Shown here: one piece after another, positions 18,379 to 27,800 of the stretch
Layout of the letters: each line of letters starts with the position of its first letter
Position numbering within the stretch: the stretch's first letter is position 1
Made by a program: the position numbers and the translations under genes
Notes under the pieces: model-generated
Databases searched by the model: none
Told to the model about the DNA's origin: nothing
Seen by the model: the letters and a program-made list of their open reading frames with translations, nothing else
Assembly (NCBI GenBank): GCA_963791805.1
Contig: CAWBTU010000004.1
Location: 806,001-870,000 of the forward strand
From: JACMJL01 sp963791805
GTDB lineage: Bacteria; Bacillota; Clostridia; Clostridiales; Clostridiaceae
DNA length: 64,000 nucleotides
Reading direction: 5' to 3'

Positions 18379-19473
18379 TTATTCTATGAAGCTTTTATAA
18401 TTTCCAAGGATTTTAAAATAATGACAGCTATTTTTTACTTGCTCTAAAGCACTCTTCATTATAGGATCCTCAAGATTGCCATGGAAATCTATGTAAAACA
18501 AATACTCCCAAGACCTATTTTTTAAAGGTCTTGATTCTATCTTTGAAAGATTAATATTATTCTGTGCAAATAATTCAAGTACTTTAAATAAACTTCCAGA
18601 ACTATGCTCTGTAGAAAGAACTACACTTACCTTATTATTTTCATTACTTCTAGAAAGTTCCTTACCTATTATTGCAAATCTTGTTATATTATTTTTGTTA
18701 GAATTAATATAACTTGCTAGAACATCAAGATTATAAATCTTTGCAACTTTCTCACTAGCAATTACAGCAATAGATTTTTTATTTTGCTCCTGAACTAGTT
18801 TTGCACTTGTTGCTGTGTTATCGTAAGGAATTAACTTCCAATTGGCATGAAATTTAAGAAATTCACCGCATTGAGCAAAGCCTTGTGGATGTGAATAAAC
18901 TTCCTCAATATCTTCAATCTTCGCTCCCTTTATTCCCATTAAAAAGTGATCTACTTTAATGCACACTTCTCCAATAATATGATAATTATATTTATTAAGC
19001 AGTTCATAAACTTCGGAAATGCCACCTGTTGATGAATTTTCTATAGGAAGTACTCCGTATTTAATATTATCATTTTGAAGTTCTGTAAATATATCTTCAA
19101 AATTCTTTACATTAAGTGTTTGAACTTCATCCCCGAAGTAATCAAATAAAGCTTGTTCTCCATTAGAGCCACTAACGCCTTGAAATCCTACTTTTTCCTT
19201 ATCTTTAATAATATATTCTTTTTGAAGCTGACGACTCTGCTTCATTAAGAATTCAAAGAGCTCTGCTACAGAATTTTTAAATTTATCATTCTTTACAATA
19301 GATAAATTTTTGTTAATAACTTCTTCTTCTCTACTGCGATTTAATATTTCTATACTATTTTCTTTTTTAAAGGATGCAACTTTCAAAGCCAGTTCCATTC
19401 TCTCTTCATAGAGCAGAACTATTTGCTTATCAATTTCATCAATTTGCTGTCTATACTCTGATAAATCACCCAT
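18379..19473 (-). CDS. pheA: Bifunctional chorismate mutase / prephenate dehydratase
   Basis: Makes prephenate from chorismate and then phenylpyruvate, the phenylalanine branch. 364 residues: chorismate mutase about 1-88 (LSEYRQQIDEIDKQIVLL), prephenate dehydratase about 110-285 (GVSGSNGEQALFDYFGD, LPIENSSTGGI, TRFAIIG) and a C-terminal ACT domain about 295-358. The ACT domain contains ESRPLK, the motif associated with phenylalanine feedback binding. SD AAGGGGG. 12 bases after aroC. The operon therefore carries both attenuation and enzyme-level feedback. Confidence 0.96.
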   Translation of the reverse strand: MGDLSEYRQQIDEIDKQIVLLYEERMELALKVASFKKENSIEILNRSREEEVINKNLSIVKNDKFKNSVAELFEFLMKQSRQLQKEYIIKDKEKVGFQGVSGSNGEQALFDYFGDEVQTLNVKNFEDIFTELQNDNIKYGVLPIENSSTGGISEVYELLNKYNYHIIGEVCIKVDHFLMGIKGAKIEDIEEVYSHPQGFAQCGEFLKFHANWKLIPYDNTATSAKLVQEQNKKSIAVIASEKVAKIYNLDVLASYINSNKNNITRFAIIGKELSRSNENNKVSVVLSTEHSSGSLFKVLELFAQNNINLSKIESRPLKNRSWEYLFYIDFHGNLEDPIMKSALEQVKNSCHYFKILGNYKSFIE

Positions 19474-19485
19474 GAAAAAACCCCC

Positions 19486-20565
19486 TTATTTATTATATAT
19501 TAATTCTAGTATTGCCATAGCAGCTACAGCCTCAATAACTGGCACTGCTCTAGGAACTATACATGGGTCATGTCTACCTTTAACTTCTAGAGTATCTTCC
19601 TCTTTTGTAGCAATATTTATACTTCTTTGAGTTTTGGAAATGGATGGTGTAGGTTTAATTGCAGTTCTAAATACTACAGGCATACCATTAGTTATACCCC
19701 CAAGTATCCCCCCATTATTATTGGTATAGGTCTTAACTTTATTTCCATGGTAATAATACTCATCGTTTGCATCAGAGGCCTTCATGCTACTAAAATTGAA
19801 ACCTTCTCCAAATTCAACGCCTTTAACTGCCGGAATAGAGAATAGTAGATGAGCAAGTGTACTTTCAACTGAATCGAAAAATGGTTCTCCGAGTCCCACA
19901 GGTAGATTTAAGATAGCACACTCAACGCTTCCACCAATTGAATCTTTTTCTTTACTGCAACTTAATATAGCATCTCTCATTTCCTCTTCTGCATTAGCTC
20001 TTAAAGTTGGAATCTCCATACACCCTAGTTTTTTTAAATTTTCTTCAGTAACTTCTAACATGTCAAATCTATGGTCTTTGATACTACCAATGCTATCAAC
20101 ATGAGCTAGTATATAAATGCCCTTTTCTTCTAATATCTGCTTAGCAATAGCCCCTGCAAAAACAAGTGGTGCTGTTAATCTTCCGGAAAAATGACCACCA
20201 CCTCTATAGTCATTAAAGCCTTGATACTTTACGAAGCCTGTATAATCAGCATGTCCTGGTCTCATTATGTTTTTCACTTCAGCATAGTCTCCTGAAATGG
20301 TGTTTGAATTTTTAATTACGATGCAAAGTGGAGCTCCAGTAGTTTTATTATTAAAATATCCACTTAAGATTTCAAAAGCATCTGCTTCATTTCTAGAAGT
20401 AGCTGTCCTACTTTTGCCCGGGCGTCTTCTATCCATTTCAAAATTAATTTTTTCAAGATCTAGATTTATTCCTGGAGGAAGTCCATCTATTAATATTCCA
20501 ATTCCATTACCGTGAGATTCCCCGTAAATTGAATATTTAATATTCTTACCCCAAACTCCACTCAT
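19486..20565 (-). CDS. aroC: Chorismate synthase
   Basis: Converts EPSP to chorismate with reduced FMN. 359 residues, family-typical. Signatures: YGESHGNGIGILIDGLPPG near the N-terminus, RRRPGKSRTATSRNEAD, DYRGGGHFSGRLTA and GRHDPCIVPRAVPV near the end. SD AGGAGG lies inside the end of aroA; the genes overlap by 20 bases, pointing to coupled translation. Confidence 0.97.
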   Translation of the reverse strand: MSGVWGKNIKYSIYGESHGNGIGILIDGLPPGINLDLEKINFEMDRRRPGKSRTATSRNEADAFEILSGYFNNKTTGAPLCIVIKNSNTISGDYAEVKNIMRPGHADYTGFVKYQGFNDYRGGGHFSGRLTAPLVFAGAIAKQILEEKGIYILAHVDSIGSIKDHRFDMLEVTEENLKKLGCMEIPTLRANAEEEMRDAILSCSKEKDSIGGSVECAILNLPVGLGEPFFDSVESTLAHLLFSIPAVKGVEFGEGFNFSSMKASDANDEYYYHGNKVKTYTNNNGGILGGITNGMPVVFRTAIKPTPSISKTQRSINIATKEEDTLEVKGRHDPCIVPRAVPVIEAVAAMAILELIYNK

Positions 20566-21817
20566 CTTTTATTCCTCCTAGTTCTGCAAAATCCTCAAAA
20601 AATCCTGGATAAGATTTTTTAATACAGTCACTATCTCTGATTATAACAGGATTTTTACATTTTATTGAAGCAACAGCCAAGGCCATAGCAATTCTGTGAT
20701 CATTCCAGCTGTTAACCATGCCTCCATTTAAGCTTTCCACCCCAGTAATAAATAATGAAGTTTCCCTCTCTTCAACTTTAGCACCTATTTTATTTAACTC
20801 AGTTGCTATAGCATTTAATCGGTCTGATTCCTTAATCCTTAATCTACCTGCATTAATTATTTCTGTTGTTCCTTCACTTAAAGCTCCCATTACTGCAAGT
20901 ATTGGAACCAAATCTGGGCATCCAGATGCATCTATTGTAATCCCTTTAGTTTTAGATTTGAAAGAAGTTACACTATTATCATCTACTTCAAGTTTAGCAC
21001 CCATGTCCTTTAATATATTTATTATTACTTTGTCTCCTTGAAAAGAATCAAAGTTTAAATCATTACATTTAATTTCTCCGTCAAGTGTTCCTGCACATAG
21101 CCAAAAAGCTGCTTGAGAGAAATCTCCTTCTACCCTATAATCAATAGGCTTGTAACTCTGTCTGCCAGGAATTGTATATTCTTTGTAATCTTTATTTTCA
21201 ACTTTTATTGAAAACTTATTTAATATATCTAAAGTTAAATCCACATATCCTTTAGATTCTAATTCAGTAGTAATCACTATTTTAGAGTCATCTTCAAGAA
21301 GAGGAAGAGCAAATAGCAAGCCCGTAATAAACTGTGAGCTAACGTCTCCTGGTAATTTATATTCACCAGCTACTAATGGTCCCTGCACAGTTAATGGAAG
21401 ACCATCTCTTTTACTAAAAAATATATTTTTTTCTTCAAAAATATTAATATATGGTTCAAGAGGTCTTTCTCTTAACCTTCTTCTGCCAGTAAATGTTACC
21501 TTTAAGCCTTGCAAAAGGGCAATGGGAATAAAAAATCTAAGTGTAGAGCCTGACTCGTTGCAATTTATTTCACTTTTCCTCAAATCTGGGAATCCAGTAC
21601 CTTCAATAGTAACTTTATCTCCATCTGAAATGATTTTTGTTCCTAAACTTACCATAGCATCTATTGAAGCTTCTATATCTTTTGAATATAGTACATTTTC
21701 TATTTTGCTAGTTCCCTTTGATAAGCCTGAAGCTATAATTGCCCTGTGGCACAAACTTTTAGAAGAAGGTATTTCAACTTTCCCTTTTAATGATCCTGGT
21801 TGAATCTCAATATCCAT
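20546..21817 (-). CDS. aroA: 3-phosphoshikimate 1-carboxyvinyltransferase (EPSP synthase)
   Basis: Joins shikimate-3-phosphate and PEP to give EPSP. 423 residues, normal length. Motifs: SSKSLCHRAIIASGL (phosphate-binding Lys and Arg), ESGSTLRFFIPIALL, GDVSSQFITGLLFA, GRLRIKESDRL and WNDHRIAMALAVA. The start ATG overlaps the tyrA stop by one base (TAATG), and the end overlaps aroC by 20 bases. Confidence 0.97.
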   Translation of the reverse strand: MDIEIQPGSLKGKVEIPSSKSLCHRAIIASGLSKGTSKIENVLYSKDIEASIDAMVSLGTKIISDGDKVTIEGTGFPDLRKSEINCNESGSTLRFFIPIALLQGLKVTFTGRRRLRERPLEPYINIFEEKNIFFSKRDGLPLTVQGPLVAGEYKLPGDVSSQFITGLLFALPLLEDDSKIVITTELESKGYVDLTLDILNKFSIKVENKDYKEYTIPGRQSYKPIDYRVEGDFSQAAFWLCAGTLDGEIKCNDLNFDSFQGDKVIINILKDMGAKLEVDDNSVTSFKSKTKGITIDASGCPDLVPILAVMGALSEGTTEIINAGRLRIKESDRLNAIATELNKIGAKVEERETSLFITGVESLNGGMVNSWNDHRIAMALAVASIKCKNPVIIRDSDCIKKSYPGFFEDFAELGGIKDEWSLG

Positions 21818-22665
21818 TAAACTATCTCCCTTCTTTTTCTACTTGCCTCTTCAAATTTTTCTTTAATGAAATCATAATTACCGTTAATAATGGCTTCTTT
21901 CATGTTCTGAACTTCTGTCTGGAATAACTCTATAGTTCTCACTAAGTTCTCTTTATTTTGAAGCAAAAGTTCAGTCCACAAATCTGAATTACTTATAGCA
22001 ATTCTGGTCAAATCTTTAAAACCTCCACCTACAAAGGGTGTTACATCCATACCCTCATTACTATTAATTAAAGTAGTAGCCATAATGTGTGGCAACTGAC
22101 TTGTATATGCTATTTTTATATCATGGTTTTCAGGATCAATTTGTATTACTTTACCACAACCCATGCTATATGCCACTTTAGTTATGAAATCAATATTTTC
22201 TAATTTGTTACTATCTGTTGGAGTAATAATATAGCTAGCTCCTCTAAAAATTTCTTTGGAAGCCATTTCTATACCTCTACCTTCTCTTCCTGCCATTGGA
22301 TGCCCGCCTATAAAGTCAACTCCCACAGGTAAGAACGATTTAATACTATTTATTATTTCTGATTTTAGACCAGCAGTGTCAGTAATTATTGCCCCATTTT
22401 TAAAATAAGCCCCATTATCTTTTACGAATTGGATTGTTTCATTTGGGTATAAGGAAATTATAACTAAATTGGAATTACTAATAGGTTCATCACCTGTTAT
22501 ATACCCTTTATTTATTATCCCCATTAACTCAGCTTTATTAAGAGTTTCTTGATCAATATCTACTCCCCATACATTTTTAAAGTTTAACTCTTTGAAAGCT
22601 GCTGCATAGGAAGCACCTATAAGTCCAAGCCCCACAATGGTTACATTAAAGTCACATTCCTCCAA
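21817..22665 (-). CDS. tyrA: Prephenate dehydrogenase
   Basis: Oxidative decarboxylation of prephenate to 4-hydroxyphenylpyruvate, the tyrosine branch, with NAD(P). 282 residues: Rossmann motif VGLGLIGAS at the N-terminus, GGHPMAGREGRG in the middle and the helical dimerisation part at the C-terminus. There is no C-terminal ACT domain, so tyrosine control probably falls on other steps. The start codon is TTG (22663-22665), supported by GGGGG seven bases upstream; no suitable ATG exists nearby. Confidence 0.95.
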   Translation of the reverse strand: MEECDFNVTIVGLGLIGASYAAAFKELNFKNVWGVDIDQETLNKAELMGIINKGYITGDEPISNSNLVIISLYPNETIQFVKDNGAYFKNGAIITDTAGLKSEIINSIKSFLPVGVDFIGGHPMAGREGRGIEMASKEIFRGASYIITPTDSNKLENIDFITKVAYSMGCGKVIQIDPENHDIKIAYTSQLPHIMATTLINSNEGMDVTPFVGGGFKDLTRIAISNSDLWTELLLQNKENLVRTIELFQTEVQNMKEAIINGNYDFIKEKFEEASRKRREIV

Positions 22666-22735
22666 TATTAAACCCCCATCTCACCTTTTTGCTCTAATTT
22701 ATACTTTCTAAATACCTTACTATTTATGCGTTCAC

Positions 22736-23746
22736 TTATATTTCTCTATCTTCTATTATTGCAATTTTCTTTAATACCTTTGTTAATGCATCAAATCTTT
22801 CAGGCTTTAATGATTCATCACCATCACTCCAAGCATTTTCAGGATCATTATGTACTTCTATAATAAGTCCATCTGCTCCTGCTGCAATTGCAGCTTTAGA
22901 AAGTGATTCAACCATCCACCATTTACCGGCAGCATGACTTGGGTCTATTATTATTGGAAGATGGCTCAATTTTTTAATTGCTGGTATTACACTTATATCT
23001 AATGTATTCCTTGTGTATGGCTCAAAGGTTCTAATACCTCTTTCACATAAAATAACATTTTCATTTCCTTCTGACATTATATACTCAGCAGACATCAAAA
23101 ATTCTTCTATTGTAGCACTTAGTCCTCTTTTCAATAATACAGGTCTTCTTGTTTTTCCAACTTCCTTTAACAATTCATAATTTTGCATATTTCGTGCACC
23201 AATTTGAAGTATATCAGCATCCTCTGCAACTTTTTCAACTAATTCTGTTGACATTATTTCAGTTACAATTGGAAGTCCTGTTTTTTCTCTTGCTAATTTT
23301 AATAAACGTATACCTTCGTCCTTTAATCCTTGAAAGCTATATGGTGATGTTCTTGGTTTAAAAGCTCCGCCTCTTAAAAAAGTTGCCCCTGACTTCTTAA
23401 CGGCTTCTGCAATAGTAAGTATTTGTTCCTCGCTTTCAACAGAACAAGGACCAGCCATTAATGCTATTTTCTTTCCCCCAATAGTATTCCCATTTACATT
23501 TACAATAGTGTTTTCTTGATGAAAAAGTCTATTAGCTCTCTTAAAAGGATCAGTAACTCTCATAACTCGATCAACAGCAACATTTGCTTCGATTTGATCC
23601 ATATTAATTGCTGCAGTATCCCCAATAAGTCCAAGTACGCATCTGTGCTCACCTGATTCATTTACTTTGAAGCCTAAATTTTCAAACTTGTTTTTTAGTC
23701 TTTCAATATCACTTTTGTTAGCATCTGGTTTCATAATAATTATCAT
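22736..23746 (-). CDS. aroF: 3-deoxy-7-phosphoheptulonate (DAHP) synthase with N-terminal regulatory domain
   Basis: First enzyme of the shikimate pathway: PEP plus erythrose-4-phosphate to DAHP. 336 residues. A ferredoxin-like domain (about 1-70, MIIIMKPDANKSDIERL) precedes the barrel, as in the Thermotoga-type enzyme, where this domain mediates feedback by Tyr/Phe. Barrel motifs: MAGPCSVESEEQ, RGGAFKPRTSPYSFQG, QIGARNMQNYELL, RTFEPYTRNTLD and PIIIDPSHAAGK. SD AGGGGGC. First enzyme gene of the aromatic operon, directly behind the attenuator. Confidence 0.96.
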   Translation of the reverse strand: MIIIMKPDANKSDIERLKNKFENLGFKVNESGEHRCVLGLIGDTAAINMDQIEANVAVDRVMRVTDPFKRANRLFHQENTIVNVNGNTIGGKKIALMAGPCSVESEEQILTIAEAVKKSGATFLRGGAFKPRTSPYSFQGLKDEGIRLLKLAREKTGLPIVTEIMSTELVEKVAEDADILQIGARNMQNYELLKEVGKTRRPVLLKRGLSATIEEFLMSAEYIMSEGNENVILCERGIRTFEPYTRNTLDISVIPAIKKLSHLPIIIDPSHAAGKWWMVESLSKAAIAAGADGLIIEVHNDPENAWSDGDESLKPERFDALTKVLKKIAIIEDREI

Positions 23747-23770
23747 ACAATTGCCCCCTAAATTTTTTAT

Positions 23771-23798
23771 AAAAAAAGAGACTCATTCATGAGTCTCT
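23771..23798 (-). terminator. Attenuator terminator upstream of aroF
   Basis: On the minus strand AGAGACTCAT and ATGAGTCTCT pair around GA and are followed by seven T. It lies between the leader peptide stop (23828) and the aroF start (23746), so unless it is disrupted it should stop transcription before aroF. Its 5' arm AGACTCAT can instead pair with ATGAGTTT at about 23860-23867, inside the leader coding sequence. Confidence 0.88.
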
Positions 23799-23827
23799 CT
23801 GATTTAACATCTTATACCTTATATTTT

Positions 23828-23989
23828 CTAAATTACACCAAGGTACATAATATTTTTATTAAACTCATTAGTTTTAGGAACTATATTATTTTTACAAAAC
23901 AAATAACCGAAGCTAAAATAAAAGCTTAGGTAATAATAAAAGCTAAAATATACTTGTTTTGTAGTTCCTTTTTCTAATAAATTTTTCAT
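23828..23989 (-). CDS. Phe/Tyr-rich leader peptide of the aromatic operon (attenuation peptide)
   Basis: A 53-residue open frame with its own ribosome binding site (GGAG, six bases before ATG 23987-23989). Residues 14-31 read YFSFYYYLSFYFSFGYLF: six Tyr and six Phe in 18 positions. It sits between a strong promoter and an intrinsic terminator ahead of aroF-tyrA-aroA-aroC-pheA-aroQ. This is the layout of ribosome-mediated attenuation: when charged tRNA-Phe/Tyr is scarce the ribosome stalls in the aromatic run and an antiterminator can form. It is too short for usual gene finders. No function other than regulation is expected. Confidence 0.88.
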   Translation of the reverse strand: MKNLLEKGTTKQVYFSFYYYLSFYFSFGYLFCKNNIVPKTNEFNKNIMYLGVI

Positions 23990-24024
23990 TTCTATCTCCA
24001 AATTGCAAATTATATATTTTTATC

Positions 24025-24053
24025 ATTGTATACATTATATTCAGAATTGTCAA
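24025..24053 (-). promoter_or_regulatory. Promoter of the aromatic amino acid operon
   Basis: Consensus TTGACA (24048-24053), a 17-base spacer and TACAAT (24025-24030). Transcription would start near 24018, about 30 bases before the leader peptide start codon. Confidence 0.85.
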
Positions 24054-24157
24054 CGAATTTATTTATACTTAACACAAAAATTTTAATTAGGAAGATATAA
24101 AATTAGCTAAGTGGAAGAACTTTAAATCTAAATACTAAATAGTTTTAAATTTTCAGC

Positions 24158-24613
24158 TTACACTACTTGTACTAATAATTTTGTCAAAAGTTCACTTTCA
24201 GGCACTTCCAAAGGAGAATTATAGTAAAATTCATTGCAAAGTCCTGTAATCTCATATCCATTCTCTAAAATCCAATTAAAAATCTCTTTATACGGTTTTT
24301 CCTTCTCAGTGTAAGATCCTTTATACATACTTGACACATACTTACCTTCAGGAATCTCGCTAGCAATAATATCATCTTTTCCTTGAAGTTTCCTAGAAAC
24401 TTGTAACCCAATTTCAACATCTATGTAATTTACATCTATACTATGAAATGATATAAAAGGTACATCTACTGGCTTTTCATCAAGTTCATTTAGATAATCG
24501 AAAATCTTTTTATAACTTCTACCAATTATCTGTGGAAGCAATTCTACCTTGATATTTGTTCTAATTGAAAGAACTGGCTGTGACTTTTGTTCAATTAATT
24601 CAATTTTAAGCAT
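24158..24613 (-). CDS. GyrI-like small-molecule-binding domain protein
   Basis: 151 residues forming a stand-alone GyrI-like (AraC effector-binding) domain: start MLKIELIEQKSQPVLSIRT, middle ISFHSIDVNYIDVEIGLQV and the conserved IPEGKYVSSMYKGSYTEKEKPYKEIFNWILENGY stretch, with the typical glutamate and tyrosine positions. Such domains bind small amphipathic ligands; stand-alone versions can be ligand sinks or hydrolases. There is no DNA-binding part. SD AAAGGAG, rather far (11 bases) from the ATG. Monocistronic, downstream of the PKS operon terminator and upstream of the aro promoter. Confidence 0.82.
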   Translation of the reverse strand: MLKIELIEQKSQPVLSIRTNIKVELLPQIIGRSYKKIFDYLNELDEKPVDVPFISFHSIDVNYIDVEIGLQVSRKLQGKDDIIASEIPEGKYVSSMYKGSYTEKEKPYKEIFNWILENGYEITGLCNEFYYNSPLEVPESELLTKLLVQVV

Positions 24614-24666
24614 ATTGCTATTTTCTCCTTTCCATTATAATCTCACTAAAGCCTAATAATGTTAAC

Positions 24667-24696
24667 TTATTAAATTTTTGTTATAATAGTTGTCAA
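24667..24696 (-). promoter_or_regulatory. Tentative promoter of the GyrI-like gene
   Basis: TTGACA (24691-24696) with TAATAA (24667-24672) at 18-base spacing, about 55 bases before the start codon. The -35 is perfect, the -10 weak. Confidence 0.4.
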
Positions 24697-24831
24697 TATT
24701 TAAATAGAATATAATTAATATTATATTTCATATAATATCATTTTCACCAAATAATTACAACTGAAATTTTAATTAAGGTTTTGACTAATAATAGCCCCTC
24801 AATTACTAAATTCACTTTATTAACTGCTAAT

Positions 24832-24874
24832 TTATAAAAAAAATTACTACAGGAATTTTTCCCATAGTAATTTA
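24832..24874 (-). terminator. Terminator at the end of the PKS operon
   Basis: AAATTACTA and TAGTAATTT with an inner GGGAA/TTCC helix, followed on the minus strand by a run of eight to nine T. It lies 12 bases after the stop of the last PKS-operon gene. Confidence 0.88.
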
Positions 24875-24885
24875 AGTTTTAATTT

Positions 24886-27800
24886 TTACGATCTTTCTAT
24901 AAGGGATTTGAACCGTCTTTGTAATAATTTTGCTGTCTCATCCATAATCTGTACTGCAATTCTATCAACATTACGTTGTCTCCAGTTCTCAATATCTGTC
25001 CTTTTAACCCATTGATTAAAAGCACCCATTGCAGGACCACAATTTATTTGATAATCTACCTTGTTTTCAATGTTACCTGTCAAAGCAAGCATTGTACTAT
25101 AATTAAAATACCATCTAAAAACTAGTGACATCTTATATTTAGGATTCTTATCTGCTCTTTCTATAAGCATTGGATTAACAACAGATAAAAAACTTTTTGT
25201 TTCATCATAGATATCCTCAAAGCTTTTTCTAAAATATCGATCTTGTATTTGATTTCTAGTTTTTTCATCAATATCATCTAGTGAATCGTAATGTTTGTAT
25301 ACTTCATATAATTTATTTGCCCTTGCAGGAAAAAATACTCCTTTTTTTACAACTTGTACTTTTGCTCCAATCTCAAACATGTCTCCAGCAGGTGCATATT
25401 CAGTATCCTGAACATTAATATCTTGGAGTAAATCCTTTACAGCATCACTTGTCCCTGCTTCAACAGTACACTGATTTATGGAACCAGTAAGTATAAAATC
25501 AGCTCCCAGAACGAAAGCGGCTAATGCTGCCTCTGGCGTTCCTATTCCACCAGCAGCACCAACTCTCACCCTTTTAGCATACTTAAATCTTTTCATCATT
25601 TCATCTCTAAGGTTCAGCATTGCTGGCATTAATGTATAAGCAACACCTTGATCTGTATGTCCCCCTGAATCAGACTCAACACATAAATCATCACACATTG
25701 AAATTTGCTTTGACATCATTGCCTCTTCAGAGGTTATTTTATTTTGCTTTAACAACTTGTTAATTATGATATCAGGTGGAGGACTTAAAAATATCTCTGC
25801 TATTTCTGGTCTTGACACTTTAGCTATTATCCTATTTTCCGATATAATGGTGCCATCAGGATTGCTCTTTAATCCTTTTATCCTATATTTAACAAGGGCA
25901 GGAGTCATATTAATAAATGCAGATGCTTCTATTACATTTATTCCATATTTCATAAAAAGATCTATAGTTCTTTCTTCCTTGTCAGGTTCATTAATGTTGG
26001 AAATAAAATTCATACCATACGCCTGATCCTCATCTAACTCACTGTGTATAAATTCAATTGCATCCTCAATCTGGCTTATTTCAAGTCCACCTGTTCCCAA
26101 AAATCCCATCATGCCTGCTTTTCCCATTCTTACAACTAATTCCTTAGAGCTTACACCTCTATACATTCCACCTGCAAGATATGCATATTTCAAATTATAA
26201 TCTTTCTTAAATTCTTTATCACCTAAGGATTCTGCTGTAATAGAAAGTCTGTTTTTAGTTTTGTTCTCGTTCTCTTGAGGTATTTCTATCTGTTCTGATA
26301 TAAGTGGCTCTGCTTCATCTACTATAAGTGGCTCAGCTTCATTCTTAATTGTTTTAACCAATCCACTTATTACAGCCCCTGGTCCAATTTGAATAATTTC
26401 TATATCATTCTTCCCCATCAAGTATCTAATACTATCTGTCCATCTTACCGAATGAGTGATTTGGTTAACTATATTTAACTTTAACTCATTATTTCTATAA
26501 GGCCTTGCATTAACATTTGCAATTACTGGAATGTTTGGATTTTGAAATTCAAACTGTTTTAAAAACAATGCAAATTCCTCACTGGCTTCAGCCATATATC
26601 GTGAGTGAAATGCTCCACTTACTTTTAAAACAATATATGCTTTAGCACCTTCAGCCTCAAAAATTGGTTTTGCACTTTCAATATCATCTTTGAGCCCCGA
26701 AATTACTATTTGTGTAGGTGTATTAAAATTAGCAATATCTATAGAAGTTAAATTGTATCGTTTTAAAATTTCACTGACTTTTTCATCTGTAAACCCAACA
26801 ATAGCTGCCATACCACCATTTTCAGCTTGGCTCATCAATTCTCCTCTCTTTTTAACTAGCTTTAAACCGGTTTCAAAATCAAAAACGCCAGCAGCAAAAA
26901 GTGCACTATACTCTCCTAGGCTATGTCCAGCAACATAGTCAGGCTTAATTGTGCCCTCCTTACTTTCCTTTAGATAGCTTAATGCATTTACGACAAAAAG
27001 AGCAGGTTGAGTAAATTGAGTTTGTTGAAGTTCATGATTCGGATCCTCCAAACATAGTTGTTTAATAGAATATCCTAATACCCTATCTGCTACTTCTGTA
27101 AGTTCTTTATATTTATCAAATAAATCACAGCCCATACCCTTTTGCTGAGAACCCTGTCCTGGAAAAACATATGCTATCATTCCTTTATCATTCCTTTCTT
27201 TTTCTACATCTTTTGCTATATCTTTTTTTATATCTTTTTTTATATCCTTTAATTTGCTCAAATTCTCCATACCCTTATTAAAAGGAGTAATAACTGAATA
27301 TACCTCAGAAGTTGAGTTTTCGCTTAAGTTATTCTTTACAAAACTGGCTTGAGTTCCTGAAGGTCCTAAATCAATATAAATATTAGATGATATATCTTCA
27401 AGTTTCTTAATTGCTTTAGGAAATTGTATTGGGTCTCTGACAACATGCCACATATAATCCCACGAGATCTTATCCACTAAATCTCCGGTTAATGAAGATA
27501 CTACATTTATGGATGGATCCCTATACTTTATATTTTTGATGTTGTCAAAAAAACTCTGCCTAGCTGAATCTATCAATTCAGTGTGGAAACCGTAAGAAAC
27601 AGGTAAAACTTGGCTCGTAATATTTTTTTCTTTAAGAAATCTTTTTACAATGCTTATATTTTGTTCTTTCACTGAAACAACAAAATGTGAACTATAATTT
27701 ATTGCCGCTATTTCACAGCTTTCCTTCAACACAGTCTCCTCATATAATCTAACATCACCAATTATGGCAATCATTGCAGCTTTTTCACAATTCACTTCAA

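Noticed and set aside
27181..27250. A/T-rich repeated block on the plus strand
   Set aside because: It encodes the KDIKKDIKKD linker of the helper protein and is explained by coding.
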